DNA from: Nocardia rhamnosiphila NBRC 108938 | Lineage (GTDB): Bacteria; Actinomycetota; Actinomycetes; Mycobacteriales; Mycobacteriaceae | Length of the DNA: 64,000 nt | Direction of reading: 5' to 3' | Assembly: GCF_000720425.1 (NCBI RefSeq) | Contig: NZ_JOAJ01000008.1 | Coordinates: forward strand, 310,001 to 374,000 | Shown here: piece after piece, positions 35,847 to 45,341 of the stretch | Numbering within the stretch: the first letter of the stretch is position 1 | Layout of the letters: the number at the start of each line of letters is the position of its first letter | Translations under genes and position numbers: made by a program | The notes under the pieces: model-generated | The model's database searches: none | Seen by the model: only the letters and a program-made list of their open reading frames with translations | What the model was told of the DNA's origin: nothing

Positions 35847-36578
35847 TTAAGGAGTCGCCGCGGCGACCGGTGGACGAATCCCCGGTTCGGCGGCGGCCGG
35901 TCCGAGATACCGCTCGGCCCAGTGCCGGTCGAACCAGCCCGGGGCCGCCGCCCGGAAACGCTCCGGGGACCACGATCCCGCACCCGCCGGTACGGCACCG
36001 ATGAGTTCGACGCCGGTGACCCGCGGCAGGTCCGCCCGGTTGGTCCGGGTCGCGAGGTCGGGACGTTCGGGCCACGAACCCACCACCAGACCCGCGCATT
36101 CCACCCCGGCCTGCCGCAGCGCCCAGGTGGTGAGTTCGCTGTGATTGAGGGTGCCGAGACCGGAAGCGGCGACCACCAGCACCGGGGCCGCCAGCTCCCG
36201 GGCGAGCTCGAGCAGGGTGAATTCGCCCAGTCGCACCAGCAGTCCGCCCGCGCCTTCCACCAGTACCAGGTCGGCGGATCCGAGAGCGGCGATGGCGGTG
36301 GCGGTTTCGGCCAGGGTGAGCAGCGGTGCGCCGCAGCGGCGGGCGGCCGTGGCGGGGGCCAGCGGTTCGGGGTACCGGGCCGGTTCGACGGTCCGGGTCA
36401 CGCCGGCGAGGGCGGTGACGACGGCGAGATCACCGGGTTCGCCGGGGGCGATACCGGTCTGGGCGGGTTTGCAGACGGCGACCTCGCGACCGGCCGCGAC
36501 CGCGACCGCGGCCAGCGCGGCGGTGGTGACGGTTTTGCCGACCTCGGTCGAGGTGCCGGTGACGAAAAGCAGAGTCAT
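35847..36578 (-). CDS. bioD: Dethiobiotin synthetase BioD
   Basis: The ATP-dependent enzyme that closes the ureido ring of dethiobiotin from DAPA and CO2. The 243-residue product starts with [15 protein letters not shown] (P-loop) and has VCKPAQTG (carbamate-binding Lys) and [14 protein letters not shown]. Its ATG overlaps the bioF stop by four bases, so it is translated with bioF and controlled by the BioQ operator at 37741. An Ala/Pro-rich tail follows the conserved domain. Confidence 0.95.
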   Translation of the reverse strand: MTLLFVTGTSTEVGKTVTTAALAAVAVAAGREVAVCKPAQTGIAPGEPGDLAVVTALAGVTRTVEPARYPEPLAPATAARRCGAPLLTLAETATAIAALGSADLVLVEGAGGLLVRLGEFTLLELARELAAPVLVVAASGLGTLNHSELTTWALRQAGVECAGLVVGSWPERPDLATRTNRADLPRVTGVELIGAVPAGAGSWSPERFRAAAPGWFDRHWAERYLGPAAAEPGIRPPVAAATP

Positions 36579-37726
36579 ATCGCCACCACCCCGCCGCGGG
36601 CCCGGACGAGGACCGGGGTCAGGACGACGGCGATGGTGGCGAGATCGGCGGCCGACAGGTCGGCGCGGGCGGTGATCCGCAGCCGGGAGGTGCCTTCCGG
36701 GACCGACGGGGGCCGGAAACAGCCGACCTCCAGGCCTTGTTCGCGACAGGCCACCGCCGCCTCGTAGGCGACCCGGGGGTCGCCCAGCACCACCGGGACG
36801 ACCGCCGAATCAGGGGTGGGCACACCGGCGATCCGGGCTATCTCGGCCGCCCGGTCCAGCACGCGCCGGGGCAGCCCGGGGTCCCGGCGCAGGATCCGCA
36901 GTGCGGCGCGGGCGGCACCGACAGCCGCCGGCGCCAGGCCGGTGTCGAAGATCATGGTGCGGGCCGTATCGATCAGATGTGCCCGGACCCGCTCGGCGCC
37001 GAGGACCACGCCGCCCTGGGCGGCGAGGGCTTTGGACAGGGTCGCGGTCACCACCACGTCGGGTTCGCCGGCCAGACCGGTCTCGTGGACGAGTCCGCGT
37101 CCACCGGCACCGCGCACACCCAGCCCGTGCGCCTCGTCGACCAGCAGTACCGCGCCGTGTGCGCGGGTCACCCGGTGGAGTTCGGCCAGCGGTGCGAGGT
37201 CGCCGTCGGCACTGAACACCGAATCGGTGAGTACCAGGGCGCGTTCCTCGCTGCGAGTGGCCAGCAGCCGGCGTACCGCGCCGATATCGCGATGCGGGGC
37301 GATCTCCACCCGAGCGCGGGACAGACGGCAGGCGTCCACCAGGGAGGCGTGGCAGCCCGAATCGGAGACGATCAGCGAACCCCGCCCGGCCAGGGCGGTG
37401 ACGGCGCCGAGGTTGGCGGCGTAGCCGGAGGCGAACACCAGGCCCGCCGCGAATCCGGTGAACTCCGCCAGTTCGGTTTCGAGAAGTTCGTGGTCGGTGG
37501 TCGTACCGGTGACCAGCCGTGAACCGGTGGACCCCGCGCCCCACCGGTGCACGGCCGCGACGGCTCCCGCGATCACCTCGGGGTGCCGGGCGAGCCCGAG
37601 GTAGTCGTTGGAAGCCAGATCCAGGCCGGTCGCGACGGCCGGGCGCGGTCGTAGGCGCCGTCGTAGTCCGGCGGTGGTGCGCGCGGCGGCGTTGTCGTCG
37701 AGCCAGGCCAGTGGATCGGGGGTCAC
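36575..37726 (-). CDS. bioF: 8-amino-7-oxononanoate synthase BioF
   Basis: The PLP enzyme that condenses pimeloyl-thioester and alanine to KAPA, the first step of biotin ring assembly. Motifs: [49 protein letters not shown] and the PLP-lysine [13 protein letters not shown]. The start is uncertain. An ATG at 37738 lies only two bases from the BioQ operator. GTG 37726, four codons later, is preceded at seven bases by a perfect TANNNT element, TATGGT (37739-37734), and is preferred as a leaderless start giving 383 residues. The stop overlaps the bioD start. Confidence 0.95.
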   Translation of the reverse strand: MTPDPLAWLDDNAAARTTAGLRRRLRPRPAVATGLDLASNDYLGLARHPEVIAGAVAAVHRWGAGSTGSRLVTGTTTDHELLETELAEFTGFAAGLVFASGYAANLGAVTALAGRGSLIVSDSGCHASLVDACRLSRARVEIAPHRDIGAVRRLLATRSEERALVLTDSVFSADGDLAPLAELHRVTRAHGAVLLVDEAHGLGVRGAGGRGLVHETGLAGEPDVVVTATLSKALAAQGGVVLGAERVRAHLIDTARTMIFDTGLAPAAVGAARAALRILRRDPGLPRRVLDRAAEIARIAGVPTPDSAVVPVVLGDPRVAYEAAVACREQGLEVGCFRPPSVPEGTSRLRITARADLSAADLATIAVVLTPVLVRARGGVVAI

Positions 37727-37740
37727 GGGGGGAACCATAC

Positions 37741-37755
37741 TTGAACGGTGTTCAA
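37741..37755. promoter_or_regulatory. BioQ operator upstream of bioFD
   Basis: TTGAACGGTGTTCAA differs from the bioA operator in one spacer base. It lies directly upstream of the candidate -10 element for bioF (37739-37734, minus strand), where a repressor would exclude RNA polymerase. Confidence 0.82.
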
Positions 37756-37802
37756 GGTTGTGTCGAGTGCCCCTCGGTCGAGGGTCGCGCGCCCCCGCTG
37801 TG

Positions 37803-38387
37803 TCAGCGGATCTCGGCGCCGAGGCGATGCCGGATACCGGCGGTGAACAGTTGCAGGCCGAAATCGAAGCGGGCCGTGGGATCCTCGGCGGCGGCGAGGG
37901 TGCCGGTCTCCGCGGCCAAGGCGCCGACGGAATCCATCTGCAGCCGGGACTGTTCGTCGACGGTGTGTCCGAGCACGTAGTACAACAATGTGTACGCGGC
38001 GAGTTCGGCCTCCGCGCGCGGGATCCCGGCGCGGATGACCGCGGCGGCGAGTCGTTCCCGGCCCTTGCTGGTGGTCAGGCGGGAGGCGTAGGTCGCCGAG
38101 ACCAGTTCCGCGCCGTCCCGGTAGGTGAGCAGGCAGTCGCGCAGCCGATGGGCGAGTTCGGCGAGTGCCCCCGACCAGTCGCCGGCGCGCACCGGATGCT
38201 CCATCGGGGCGAGGATCCGGTCGGCCACGGCGCCGAGTAGTGCCTGCTTGTTCGGGAAATGCCAGTACAGCGCGCCGGGCTGGACCCGCAGGGCGCCGGC
38301 GAGCCGACGCATGGTGAGGTCGGCCAGGCCGTACTGGTCGAGGATGGCGAGGGCGCCGTCCACGACGTCGTCCCGGTGTAACTGCAC
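37803..38387 (-). CDS. bioQ: TetR-family biotin biosynthesis repressor BioQ
   Basis: A 194-residue TetR regulator. The N-terminal helix-turn-helix reads LADLTMRRLAGALRVQPGAL, then YWHFPNKQALL. A tetracycline-repressor-like C-terminal domain with LLYYVLGHTVDEQ follows. GTG 38387 was chosen because GGGAGG lies eight bases upstream and the protein then starts five residues before the first helix. It sits between bioFD and bioB and is divergent from bioB over two operators, which it probably also uses to repress itself. The same palindrome at all three bio promoters identifies it as BioQ. Confidence 0.9.
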   Translation of the reverse strand: MQLHRDDVVDGALAILDQYGLADLTMRRLAGALRVQPGALYWHFPNKQALLGAVADRILAPMEHPVRAGDWSGALAELAHRLRDCLLTYRDGAELVSATYASRLTTSKGRERLAAAVIRAGIPRAEAELAAYTLLYYVLGHTVDEQSRLQMDSVGALAAETGTLAAAEDPTARFDFGLQLFTAGIRHRLGAEIR

Positions 38388-38434
38388 GGTGCGGACCTCC
38401 CGATATCGCTGACTCCTCCTGACGCTACCCCAGC

Positions 38435-38449
38435 CTGAACACTGTTCAA
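38435..38449. promoter_or_regulatory. BioQ operator 1 in bioQ-bioB gap
   Basis: CTGAACACTGTTCAA lies in a 34-base unit starting with GCTACCC that is repeated to the right. It is the copy nearer bioQ. Confidence 0.8.
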
Positions 38450-38468
38450 TCTTTGGCGCTACCCTGTC

Positions 38469-38483
38469 CTGAACACTGTTCAA
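38469..38483. promoter_or_regulatory. BioQ operator 2 in bioQ-bioB gap
   Basis: CTGAACACTGTTCAA, with its centre 34 bases from the first copy (about three helical turns), follows a -10 candidate TACCCT (38460-38465) for bioB. Its palindrome would cover the bioB transcription start. Confidence 0.8.
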
Positions 38484-38542
38484 GTTCTGGGTTCGGCACC
38501 GGCCGGAACCAGGAAAAACCTTTCGGACGAAGGGAACCGCCC

Positions 38543-39580
38543 GTGACACAGGCACCCGCCGGGACACCCGATACCGCCGCGACCACCGAGGACGTGCTGA
38601 CCCTGGCGCGGGACCAGGTCCTGGAGCGCGGAATCGGGCTGACCCGCGAGCAGACCCTCGACGTCCTGCGCCTCGGCGACGACCGTCTCGAACCCCTGCT
38701 CGAACTCGCCCATGAGGTACGGATGAAGTGGTGCGGCCCCGAGGTGGAGGTCGAGGGCATCATCAGCCTCAAGACCGGCGGCTGCCCGGAGGATTGCCAT
38801 TTCTGCTCCCAGTCGGGCCTCTTCCAGTCACCCGTGCGCGCGGCCTGGCTGGATATACCGAGCCTGGTGGAGGCGGCCAAACAGACCGCCAAGACCGGCG
38901 CCACCGAATTCTGCATCGTCGCCGCGGTGCGCGGACCCGACGAACGGCTGATGGCCCAGGTGGCCGCCGGAGTCGAAGCCATCCGCAACGAGGTCGACAT
39001 CCAGGTCGCCTGTTCGCTCGGCATGCTCACCCAGGACCAGGTCGACCGGCTGGCCGCGATGGGTGTGCACCGCTACAACCACAACCTGGAAACCGCGCGC
39101 TCCTACTTCCCGAACGTGGTCACCACGCACAGCTGGGAAGAACGCTGGAACACGCTGCGGATGGTGCGTGCGGCCGGGATGGAGGTCTGCTGCGGCGGCA
39201 TCCTCGGGATGGGCGAAAGCCTGGAACAGCGCGCCGAATTCGCCGCCGACCTGGCCGCACTCGAACCCGACGAGGTCCCGCTGAACTTCCTCAACCCGCG
39301 GCCGGGCACGCCCTTCGGTGACCTCGAGGTCCTCCCGGCCGCCGACGCGTTGCGTGCCGTCGCGGCGTTCCGGCTCGCCCTGCCGCGGACCCTGCTGCGG
39401 TTCGCGGGCGGTCGGGAGATCACCCTCGGCGATCTCGGCGCCCGTCAGGGCATCCTCGGCGGTATCAACGCGGTCATCGTGGGCAACTACCTCACCACCC
39501 TCGGCCGTCCCGCCGAACAGGACCTGGACCTGCTCGGTGAGCTCGAGATGCCGATCAAAGCACTCAACGAAACCTTCTGA
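38543..39580 (+). CDS. bioB: Biotin synthase BioB
   Basis: The radical SAM enzyme that inserts sulfur into dethiobiotin; 345 residues. The cluster motif C81-x3-C85-x2-C88 lies in [15 protein letters not shown]. Other conserved parts are [22 protein letters not shown] and the C-terminal [23 protein letters not shown] 38543 was chosen because GAAGGG lies nine bases upstream; the longer in-frame extension runs into the operators. It heads the operon bioB-bsaP-DUF2567 and is divergent from bioQ. Confidence 0.96.
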   Translation: MTQAPAGTPDTAATTEDVLTLARDQVLERGIGLTREQTLDVLRLGDDRLEPLLELAHEVRMKWCGPEVEVEGIISLKTGGCPEDCHFCSQSGLFQSPVRAAWLDIPSLVEAAKQTAKTGATEFCIVAAVRGPDERLMAQVAAGVEAIRNEVDIQVACSLGMLTQDQVDRLAAMGVHRYNHNLETARSYFPNVVTTHSWEERWNTLRMVRAAGMEVCCGGILGMGESLEQRAEFAADLAALEPDEVPLNFLNPRPGTPFGDLEVLPAADALRAVAAFRLALPRTLLRFAGGREITLGDLGARQGILGGINAVIVGNYLTTLGRPAEQDLDLLGELEMPIKALNETF

Positions 39581-39612
39581 TCGGCGATGTCGTCCGGGGA
39601 AGGACCGAGGTC

Positions 39613-39840
39613 GTGAGTACTGTCGGCGATATGGACGCGCGCTACAACCCGTTCACGGGCCGGCCGATCGTGCCCGGACTCGACGAACCGATCGCCCGGG
39701 CGGTGGAAATGGGGCTGGAACCGCCACGGTTCTGTGCGCACTGCGGTCGCCGCATGGTGGTGCAGATCGACCCCGACGGCTGGTGGGCGACCTGCTCCCG
39801 GCACGGCCGGATCGATTCCACCCGCCTGGAAAGGCGGTAG
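39613..39840 (+). CDS. bsaP: Biotin synthase auxiliary protein BsaP
   Basis: A 75-residue protein encoded directly after bioB, at the position of Rv1590 in M. tuberculosis. There, a small protein (BsaP) is needed for biotin synthase to function. The conserved parts are [12 protein letters not shown] at the N-terminus and a metal- or cluster-binding pair, C41-x2-C44 (FCAHCGRR) and C61-x2-H64 (TCSRHGR). It starts at GTG 39613 after GGGGAAGGACCGAGG. The function is transferred from the mycobacterial protein by position and sequence pattern. Confidence 0.85.
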   Translation: MSTVGDMDARYNPFTGRPIVPGLDEPIARAVEMGLEPPRFCAHCGRRMVVQIDPDGWWATCSRHGRIDSTRLERR

Positions 39841-39842
39841 CG

Positions 39843-40544
39843 ATGGCCGGGTGGAACCGGGCCGGGACGCGGCGTGAAGTGCGCGCCGCCCTCGTCCTGC
39901 TGCTCGCGGTGATAGTGGTGAGCGTGCTGGTGGGGGCCCTGTGGGGGCTGTTGGCGCCGACCGAACGGGTGCTGGTGGTCGAGCCGGGTCGCGGCGCCGC
40001 GCTGGTCGGGGAGAGCCTGCACCGGTTCGACGCGACGGCGTTGTTCGTCGGCGCCGGGGCGGTCACCGGTTTCCTGTCGGCGGTGGCGGCATGGCGGTGG
40101 CGCCGGATGCGCGGTCCCCTCCAGTGCGCCGGGCTGCTGCTGGGCTCGGTGGCCGGCGCCTGGGCCATGGCATGGTTCGGGAACATGGTTGTCACCTGGG
40201 ACAATTCGCGGCCCGAGGATCCACCGGTCGGTCAGATCGTCGCATTGCCCGTGGAGTTGGGCACTCAGCTCGCGCTGGTGGTGCAGCCGCTGCTGGCCGG
40301 ACTGGTGATCCTGCTGCTGGCCGGACTGAGCCCGGCCGAGGATCTCGGGACCGGCTTCGCCAGTGCTTTCGGCGATTCCCGGCCCCAGCCCTACGCCGAT
40401 CCGGAGTTCGATGACGTGGCGTATCGCCCCGGCCCGCCCGGCGCCGCGCCATTCGCCGATCCGGCCCGGGCCGGTGCGCGGACCGGTTTCGGCGGAGAGG
40501 CCGGCGGCGAGCCGCCCGCTGCTCCGCCGAGCCCGCAGAGCTGA
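39843..40544 (+). CDS. DUF2567 membrane protein
   Basis: A 233-residue protein with four transmembrane helices (about residues 17-38, 60-82, 93-115 and 138-162) and a Pro/Ala-rich cytoplasmic tail. It starts two bases after the bsaP stop, the same position as Rv1591 (DUF2567) in mycobacteria. The context FGNMVVTWDNSRPEDPPVGQ, with the short periplasmic loop ERVLVVEPGRGAALVGES, is conserved in that family as I recall it. The function is unknown; co-transcription with bioB suggests, but does not prove, a biotin link. Confidence 0.8.
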   Translation: MAGWNRAGTRREVRAALVLLLAVIVVSVLVGALWGLLAPTERVLVVEPGRGAALVGESLHRFDATALFVGAGAVTGFLSAVAAWRWRRMRGPLQCAGLLLGSVAGAWAMAWFGNMVVTWDNSRPEDPPVGQIVALPVELGTQLALVVQPLLAGLVILLLAGLSPAEDLGTGFASAFGDSRPQPYADPEFDDVAYRPGPPGAAPFADPARAGARTGFGGEAGGEPPAAPPSPQS

Positions 40545-40855
40545 GCTGACGGGCGCGGAGTCGAGGCCACCACGGTCACGCCGAGCAATCGGACCGCTGT
40601 CGCGCGCGGAGACACACGCGGGGTCCGACGAAGTTGCGGCACAGTGTGATCCACCGGCAGCCCGCCGGAATGCGCCGGCCGGCATACGACGGATGCGCGT
40701 TGCGTACCCGGCCGATGGGTCGCGACAGCGCGGCCGGCCGGTACGAGGTGTTCCTGTATCCCCTGTGGGCGGGACGACCGTGCGGCCGGTTACCGGGGTT
40801 GTCGCCAACGGTCGTAGGCTGAGCGAATCCGATGTGGAGACAGGGAGATTGCTTC
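40545..40855. other. Gap upstream of the DUF1353 gene
   Basis: No gene is supported in these 311 bases. A TAGGCT element (40815-40820) could be the -10 of the DUF1353 gene, and its ribosome site AGGGAG is at 40842-40847. The lipase found at this point in M. tuberculosis is absent. Confidence 0.4.
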
Positions 40856-41386
40856 GTGGGGTTCACCAGTGCGCTCGTGGTCGAGGAGATCGATGGGACG
40901 TTCTGGAAGGTCCGGGAACCGCTGGGTTACGCGGGCGCGGACGAACATTTCGAAGTACCCGTCGGATTCCGGACCGATTTCGCTTCGGTGCCGCGGCCGG
41001 TGGTGTGGCTGATACCGCGCTACGGCGTGTACACGCGGGCGGCCATCCTGCACGACTATCTGCTCCGCTCGGAGTCGGTGAGCAAGGTCGACGCCGACGG
41101 GCTGTTCCGGCGGGCGCTGCGCGAATGCGCGGTATCGCTGCCGCGCCGCTGGATGATGTGGGCGGCGGTGCGGTTCGGCAGCCGGTTGCAGGGCGTCTCC
41201 CCGGCGGCCCTGGCGGTGTTCACCGTGATCGCGGTGCTCTCGATCCTGTTCCTGGTGATCCCGACAGCGGTGGTGACGCTGTTCCTGCTGCTGTTCTGGA
41301 TGATCGAGGTGATCGTCTGGCCGCTGGACCGCGGGGCCCGGCGCCCGGAGAAGCAGCCGGTACCGCGGCCGGAGCTGCGGACCTGA
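40856..41386 (+). CDS. DUF1353 protein with C-terminal membrane helices
   Basis: A 176-residue protein. The N-terminal DUF1353 domain (about 1-95) shows VPVGFRTDFASVPRPVVWLI and AILHDYLLRS, the D-F-A-S-x-P and H-D-x-L motifs of the family, which also occurs in phages and whose function is unknown. Two hydrophobic segments (about 122-160) form a membrane anchor. GTG 40856 was chosen because AGGGAG lies eight bases upstream; the ATG at 40832 precedes that ribosome site. It is a single gene between the bio and nad loci. Confidence 0.8.
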   Translation: MGFTSALVVEEIDGTFWKVREPLGYAGADEHFEVPVGFRTDFASVPRPVVWLIPRYGVYTRAAILHDYLLRSESVSKVDADGLFRRALRECAVSLPRRWMMWAAVRFGSRLQGVSPAALAVFTVIAVLSILFLVIPTAVVTLFLLLFWMIEVIVWPLDRGARRPEKQPVPRPELRT

Positions 41387-41679
41387 TCCCGACCGCTGCG
41401 CACGAGCGGATCTCCGATGCGCGCGGGCGGGTCCACTGCCCCCTCTGACGAGCCCGCGATCGCCCGTGTACCTGTTCCGCTCCGGCTTTACTGCCCCCTC
41501 ATTCGAGTCCCGGTCGGCTGCTGTATCCGCGGCCGCTCCGGCTCCGCTGTCCGTTCCGGTGAGCCCGCGGCCGGCCGCTGTACTCGCCCCCGCGCCGGCT
41601 GTGCGGTGCGCGGCTCGGTCCCGGCTCGCGGTGCGTGGGTGTTCCCGGGTCGCCGCGCCGGGGGCGGCCGCGGGCGGCG

Positions 41680-42426
41680 TCAGGCGCGCGGCCGGAGGGC
41701 GGCGAATTCGTCGGTGACGCGCAGTCCGGAATCGCTGAACCGGTAGACCGAGGCAGGGCGGCCGCCGGCCCGTCCCGGTGCGGCGGTGTCCCCGGTGGGG
41801 GTGATCACCTTGCGCCGCGTCAGGACCCGCTGCAGGTTCGTCGTATCGACGTCGTAACCCAGTGCGGCGCAATAGATCTCCCGCAGTGTGGACATGGTGA
41901 ACCGATCCGGCGCCAGGGCGAAGGAGATATTGGTGTAGGACAGTTTCGCGGCCAGCCGCGCCCGGGCGTGTTCGACCACGGTGCCGTGATCGAACGACAT
42001 CTCCGGTAGCGCGGCCACCCGGTGCCAGGAGGTGTCGTCCGGCAGGTGGGGGTCGGCGGTGAGGGGGACCAGGCCCAGGTAGGCCGAGGCGATCCGGCGC
42101 GGGCCGGGGACGCGGTCGGGGGCGCTGAACACCGACAGTTGCTCGAGGTGGTCCACCTCGCGCACGTCCACCTTCTCGGCCAGCTGCCGGCGCGCCGAGG
42201 TGTCCAGATCCTCGTCGCTGCGCAGCCGGCCGCCGGGGAGCGACCAGGTGCCGCGCTGCGGGTCCAGTGCGCGTTGCCACAGCAGGACCGCGAGTTCCCG
42301 CTGCTGGCGAGGCGGACGGCGGTCCCCGGCCGCTGCGCCGCCGTGACCTGCGGAGTTATCGGCGGGGAAGCGGCGAACCTGGAACACCGCGGTGAGCGAT
42401 TCATGGATGGTGCTAAACTGGTCCAC
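41680..42426 (-). CDS. nrtR: NrtR, Nudix-related regulator of NAD synthesis
   Basis: A regulator with an N-terminal Nudix-like domain and a C-terminal winged helix; NrtR repressors sense ADP-ribose or related NAD metabolites. The Nudix core is visible as GTWSLPGGRLRSDEDLDTSARRQLAEK, with a partly degenerate Nudix box, so hydrolysis is doubtful. The winged helix contains TNLQRVLTRRKVI and GRPASVYRF. Two starts are possible: ATG 42438 lies inside the operator palindrome, whereas GTG 42426 is seven bases after a perfect -10, TATGAT, and is preferred as a leaderless start (248 residues). It is divergent from nadABC. Confidence 0.9.
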   Translation of the reverse strand: MDQFSTIHESLTAVFQVRRFPADNSAGHGGAAAGDRRPPRQQRELAVLLWQRALDPQRGTWSLPGGRLRSDEDLDTSARRQLAEKVDVREVDHLEQLSVFSAPDRVPGPRRIASAYLGLVPLTADPHLPDDTSWHRVAALPEMSFDHGTVVEHARARLAAKLSYTNISFALAPDRFTMSTLREIYCAALGYDVDTTNLQRVLTRRKVITPTGDTAAPGRAGGRPASVYRFSDSGLRVTDEFAALRPRA

Positions 42427-42449
42427 GTTTTCGATCATAAGTCGAAAAC
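42427..42449. promoter_or_regulatory. NrtR operator between nrtR and nadABC
   Basis: Perfect 8-bp arms, GTTTTCGA (42427-42434) and TCGAAAAC (42442-42449), are separated by seven bases. It covers the TATGAT -10 of nrtR and lies 53 bases upstream of nadA, fitting joint repression and autoregulation. Confidence 0.75.
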
Positions 42450-42502
42450 CTGGTTGAGTGCGAATCGGCAGAGGGGCCGATCGCGCGGAGGAAGGAGCGA
42501 CC

Positions 42503-43558
42503 ATGGCGACGATGGGAGCAGAATTGGCCCCGGCGCCGGGTACCGCCCTGCGGGAGCGGATCAGCGACGGGCCGTCGGGCTACACCGGGGTCGAGGGGAC
42601 GCCGGAATGGGCGGCCGAGGTGAAACGCCTGGCCCGGCAGCGCAACGCCACCATTCTCGCGCACAACTATCAGCTGCCCGAGATCCAGGACGTGGCCGAT
42701 CACGTGGGTGACTCGCTGGCGCTGTCCCGGATCGCGGCCGAGGCGCCCGAGGAGACGATCGTCTTCTGCGGTGTGCACTTCATGGCCGAGACCGCGAAGA
42801 TCCTGAGCCCGGAGAAGACCGTGCTGATCCCCGACGAGCGCGCCGGATGCTCGCTCGCGGATTCGATCACCGCCGACGAACTGCGCGACTGGAAGGCCGA
42901 ACACCCGGGCGCGGTGGTGGTGTCGTACGTGAACACCACCGCGGCGGTGAAAGGGCTCACCGATATCTGCTGCACCTCGTCCAACGCGGTCGACGTGGTC
43001 GCCTCGATCGATCCCGGCCGCGAGGTGCTCTTCCTGCCCGATCAGTTCCTGGGCGCGCACGTCAAGCGCGAAACCGGTCGCGAGAACATGCACATCTGGA
43101 TGGGCGAATGCCATGTGCACGCCGGGATCAACGGCGACGAACTCAACGACCAGGCCCGGGCGCATCCCGACGCCGAACTCTTCGTGCACCCCGAATGCGG
43201 CTGCGCGACCTCGGCGCTGTACCTGGCCGGTGAGGGCGAATTTCCCGCCGACCGGGTGCATATCCTGTCGACCGGCGGCATGATCGACGCCGCCCGCGCC
43301 GCGAAATCGAACCAGGTGCTGGTCGCGACCGAGGTGGGCATGCTGCATCAGTTGCGCAAGGCCGCCCCGGGTATCGATTTCCGGGCCGTGAACGACCGCG
43401 CCGCCTGCAAGTACATGAAAATGATCACCCCGGCCGCGCTGCTGCGCTGCCTGGAGGAGAACCGCGACGAGGTGCACGTCGATCCGGAGACCGCGGCGCT
43501 GGCCCGGAATTCGGTACAGCGGATGATCGAGATCGGCACTCCGGGCGGCGGGGAATGA
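42503..43558 (+). CDS. nadA: Quinolinate synthase NadA
   Basis: The [4Fe-4S] enzyme that condenses iminoaspartate with DHAP to quinolinate; 351 residues. Cluster cysteines are C89 (FCGVHFMAE), C156 or C157 (ICCTSSNA) and C232 or C234 (HPECGC). Substrate motifs are [20 protein letters not shown] and [11 protein letters not shown] 42503 has GGAGGAAGGAG at optimal spacing. It is the first gene of nadABC, with 45 bases to nadB. Confidence 0.96.
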   Translation: MATMGAELAPAPGTALRERISDGPSGYTGVEGTPEWAAEVKRLARQRNATILAHNYQLPEIQDVADHVGDSLALSRIAAEAPEETIVFCGVHFMAETAKILSPEKTVLIPDERAGCSLADSITADELRDWKAEHPGAVVVSYVNTTAAVKGLTDICCTSSNAVDVVASIDPGREVLFLPDQFLGAHVKRETGRENMHIWMGECHVHAGINGDELNDQARAHPDAELFVHPECGCATSALYLAGEGEFPADRVHILSTGGMIDAARAAKSNQVLVATEVGMLHQLRKAAPGIDFRAVNDRAACKYMKMITPAALLRCLEENRDEVHVDPETAALARNSVQRMIEIGTPGGGE

Positions 43559-43603
43559 CGCCGGGCCGGGCGTGACGACGCCCCCACGGACGTGGAGTAC
43601 GTG

Positions 43604-45223
43604 ATGACCGATCAACTCGATCGCGCGTGGGAGGCCCGGGCCGACCTCGTCGTGATCGGCGGCGGGGTCGCCGGGCTCACCGCCGCCCGCGCGGTCGCCC
43701 GGGCGGGGGCGCGGGTGCTGATCCTGAGCAAGGGCGGCCCGGCCGATACCGCCACGCAGTACGCGCAGGGTGGTATCGCCGTCGTCGCGCCGCACGGGGA
43801 TTCGGTGGACTCCCATGTCGCCGACACCCTCGCCGCCGGCGGCGGGCTGTGCGATCCCGACGCGGTGCGCTCCATCGTCGCCGGCGGCCCGGACGCGGTG
43901 GCGGCCCTCACCGATCTCGGCGCGGTCTTCGACCTCGGCCGGGACGGGCAGGTGTCGCGGACCCGGGAGGGCGGGCACAGTACCCGCCGCATCATCCACG
44001 CCGGCGGCGACGCCACCGGCGCGGAAGTGCAGCGGGCTCTGTCGGCGGCCGGATTACCGGTGCTGTTCGGGACCACGGTGCTCGAGGTCGTCACCGGCGC
44101 GACCGGCGTCCAGGGGGTGCTCGCCGTCTCCGAGCGCGGCCTCGGCCGCGTGCACGCGCCCGCGGTGCTGCTGGCGACCGGCGGTCTCGGGCAGCTGTAC
44201 GCGTTGAGCACCAACCCGGCCGGCGCGACGGCCGACGGTGTCGCCCTGGCACTCTGGGCGGGCGCGGCGGTGGCGGATCTGGAATTCGTGCAGTTCCATC
44301 CCACCGTCCTGTACACGCCCGACGGTTTCGGACGGCAGCCGCTGATCAGCGAGGCGGTGCGCGGTGAGGGCGCCCGCCTGGTGGACGCGCTGGGCGATTC
44401 GGTGACCGCCGGTGTCCATCCGCGCGGTGATCTGGCGCCACGGGATGTGGTGTCACGGGCCATCGCGGCGCGTATGCGGTCGCTCGGCACCGACCATGTG
44501 TACCTCGACGCCCGGGAGATCACCGAGTTCACCCGGCGTTTTCCGACGATCACCATGTCCTGCCGCGCCGCGGGTATCGATCCGCGCCGCGATCTGATCC
44601 CGGTGGCGCCCGCGGCGCACTATCAGTGCGGCGGTGTGGTCACCGATCTGCACGGGCGTACCGGCGTGCCCGGGCTCTACGCGGCCGGAGAGGTCGCGCG
44701 CACCGGGTTGCACGGTGCCAACCGGCTGGCCTCCAACAGCCTGCTCGAGGGGCTGGTGATGGGCGAGCGGGCCGGGCTGGCGGCGCTGGAGCGGCTGGGC
44801 GAACCGGCCGGCGCCACGGGCGGATCCGGGAAGGTCCGGCCGGTGCTGCCGCGGCCGGTACTCCAGCAGACGATGACCGAGCACGCCTCGGTCGTGCGCG
44901 ACGGTGCCGGGCTGGCCCGGGCGGCCCGGCTGGTCGACACCGCGCGCGGTGACGAGCCGGCCGCGTCGGCGACCGCCGTACCGGCGCCCCGATCCGGGAC
45001 GCCCGCGGATGTCGTGGCCCGGGTCGAGGACGCCGCGCTCACCGTGACAGCGCGGGCGCTGCTGCTGGCGGCGCGGGTGCGTACCGAGAGCCGCGGCTGC
45101 CATACCCGCTCCGATCATCCGCGGACGGCACCGGGCCCGGCACAGCCGATCATGGTGCGCCTCGACGAGGGCGGGGCGCCGCGAGTGGTCACCGAACCGA
45201 CGCCGCTGGCGGCACCGTCGTGA
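43604..45223 (+). CDS. nadB: L-aspartate oxidase NadB
   Basis: An FAD enzyme that oxidises aspartate to iminoaspartate for NadA; 539 residues. The dinucleotide motif VVIGGGVAGLTAARA opens the protein. TQYAQGGIAVV, HSTRRIIHAGGDATG and GEVARTGLHGANRLASNSLLEG are characteristic. The C-terminal domain keeps RTESRGCHTRSDHP. ATG 43604 was chosen because GGAG lies nine bases upstream; an in-frame GTG at 43592 is less well placed. A Pro/Ala-rich insertion (about 440-475) interrupts the C-terminal domain. Confidence 0.95.
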   Translation: MTDQLDRAWEARADLVVIGGGVAGLTAARAVARAGARVLILSKGGPADTATQYAQGGIAVVAPHGDSVDSHVADTLAAGGGLCDPDAVRSIVAGGPDAVAALTDLGAVFDLGRDGQVSRTREGGHSTRRIIHAGGDATGAEVQRALSAAGLPVLFGTTVLEVVTGATGVQGVLAVSERGLGRVHAPAVLLATGGLGQLYALSTNPAGATADGVALALWAGAAVADLEFVQFHPTVLYTPDGFGRQPLISEAVRGEGARLVDALGDSVTAGVHPRGDLAPRDVVSRAIAARMRSLGTDHVYLDAREITEFTRRFPTITMSCRAAGIDPRRDLIPVAPAAHYQCGGVVTDLHGRTGVPGLYAAGEVARTGLHGANRLASNSLLEGLVMGERAGLAALERLGEPAGATGGSGKVRPVLPRPVLQQTMTEHASVVRDGAGLARAARLVDTARGDEPAASATAVPAPRSGTPADVVARVEDAALTVTARALLLAARVRTESRGCHTRSDHPRTAPGPAQPIMVRLDEGGAPRVVTEPTPLAAPS

Positions 45224-45341
45224 GCGGTCGACTGGACTCGTCGGTCGCGACCTGTCCGCTACCGGCGCCGGCCGGTCCGGCGTCCGCCGACGAAGCGATC
45301 CCGTGCGTCCGGTCGCTCGGATCGAGAACGAGGAGAAGACG

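Noticed and set aside
40634..40822. A 62-codon frame upstream of the DUF1353 gene
   Set aside because: No ribosome site and unfavourable composition; the -10 and ribosome site of the DUF1353 gene fall at its end.
41387..41679. Two copies of ACTGCCCCCTC (near 41436 and 41490) as a possible repeat element
   Set aside because: Only two short copies in a C-rich spacer with no regular spacing or dyad; probably chance.
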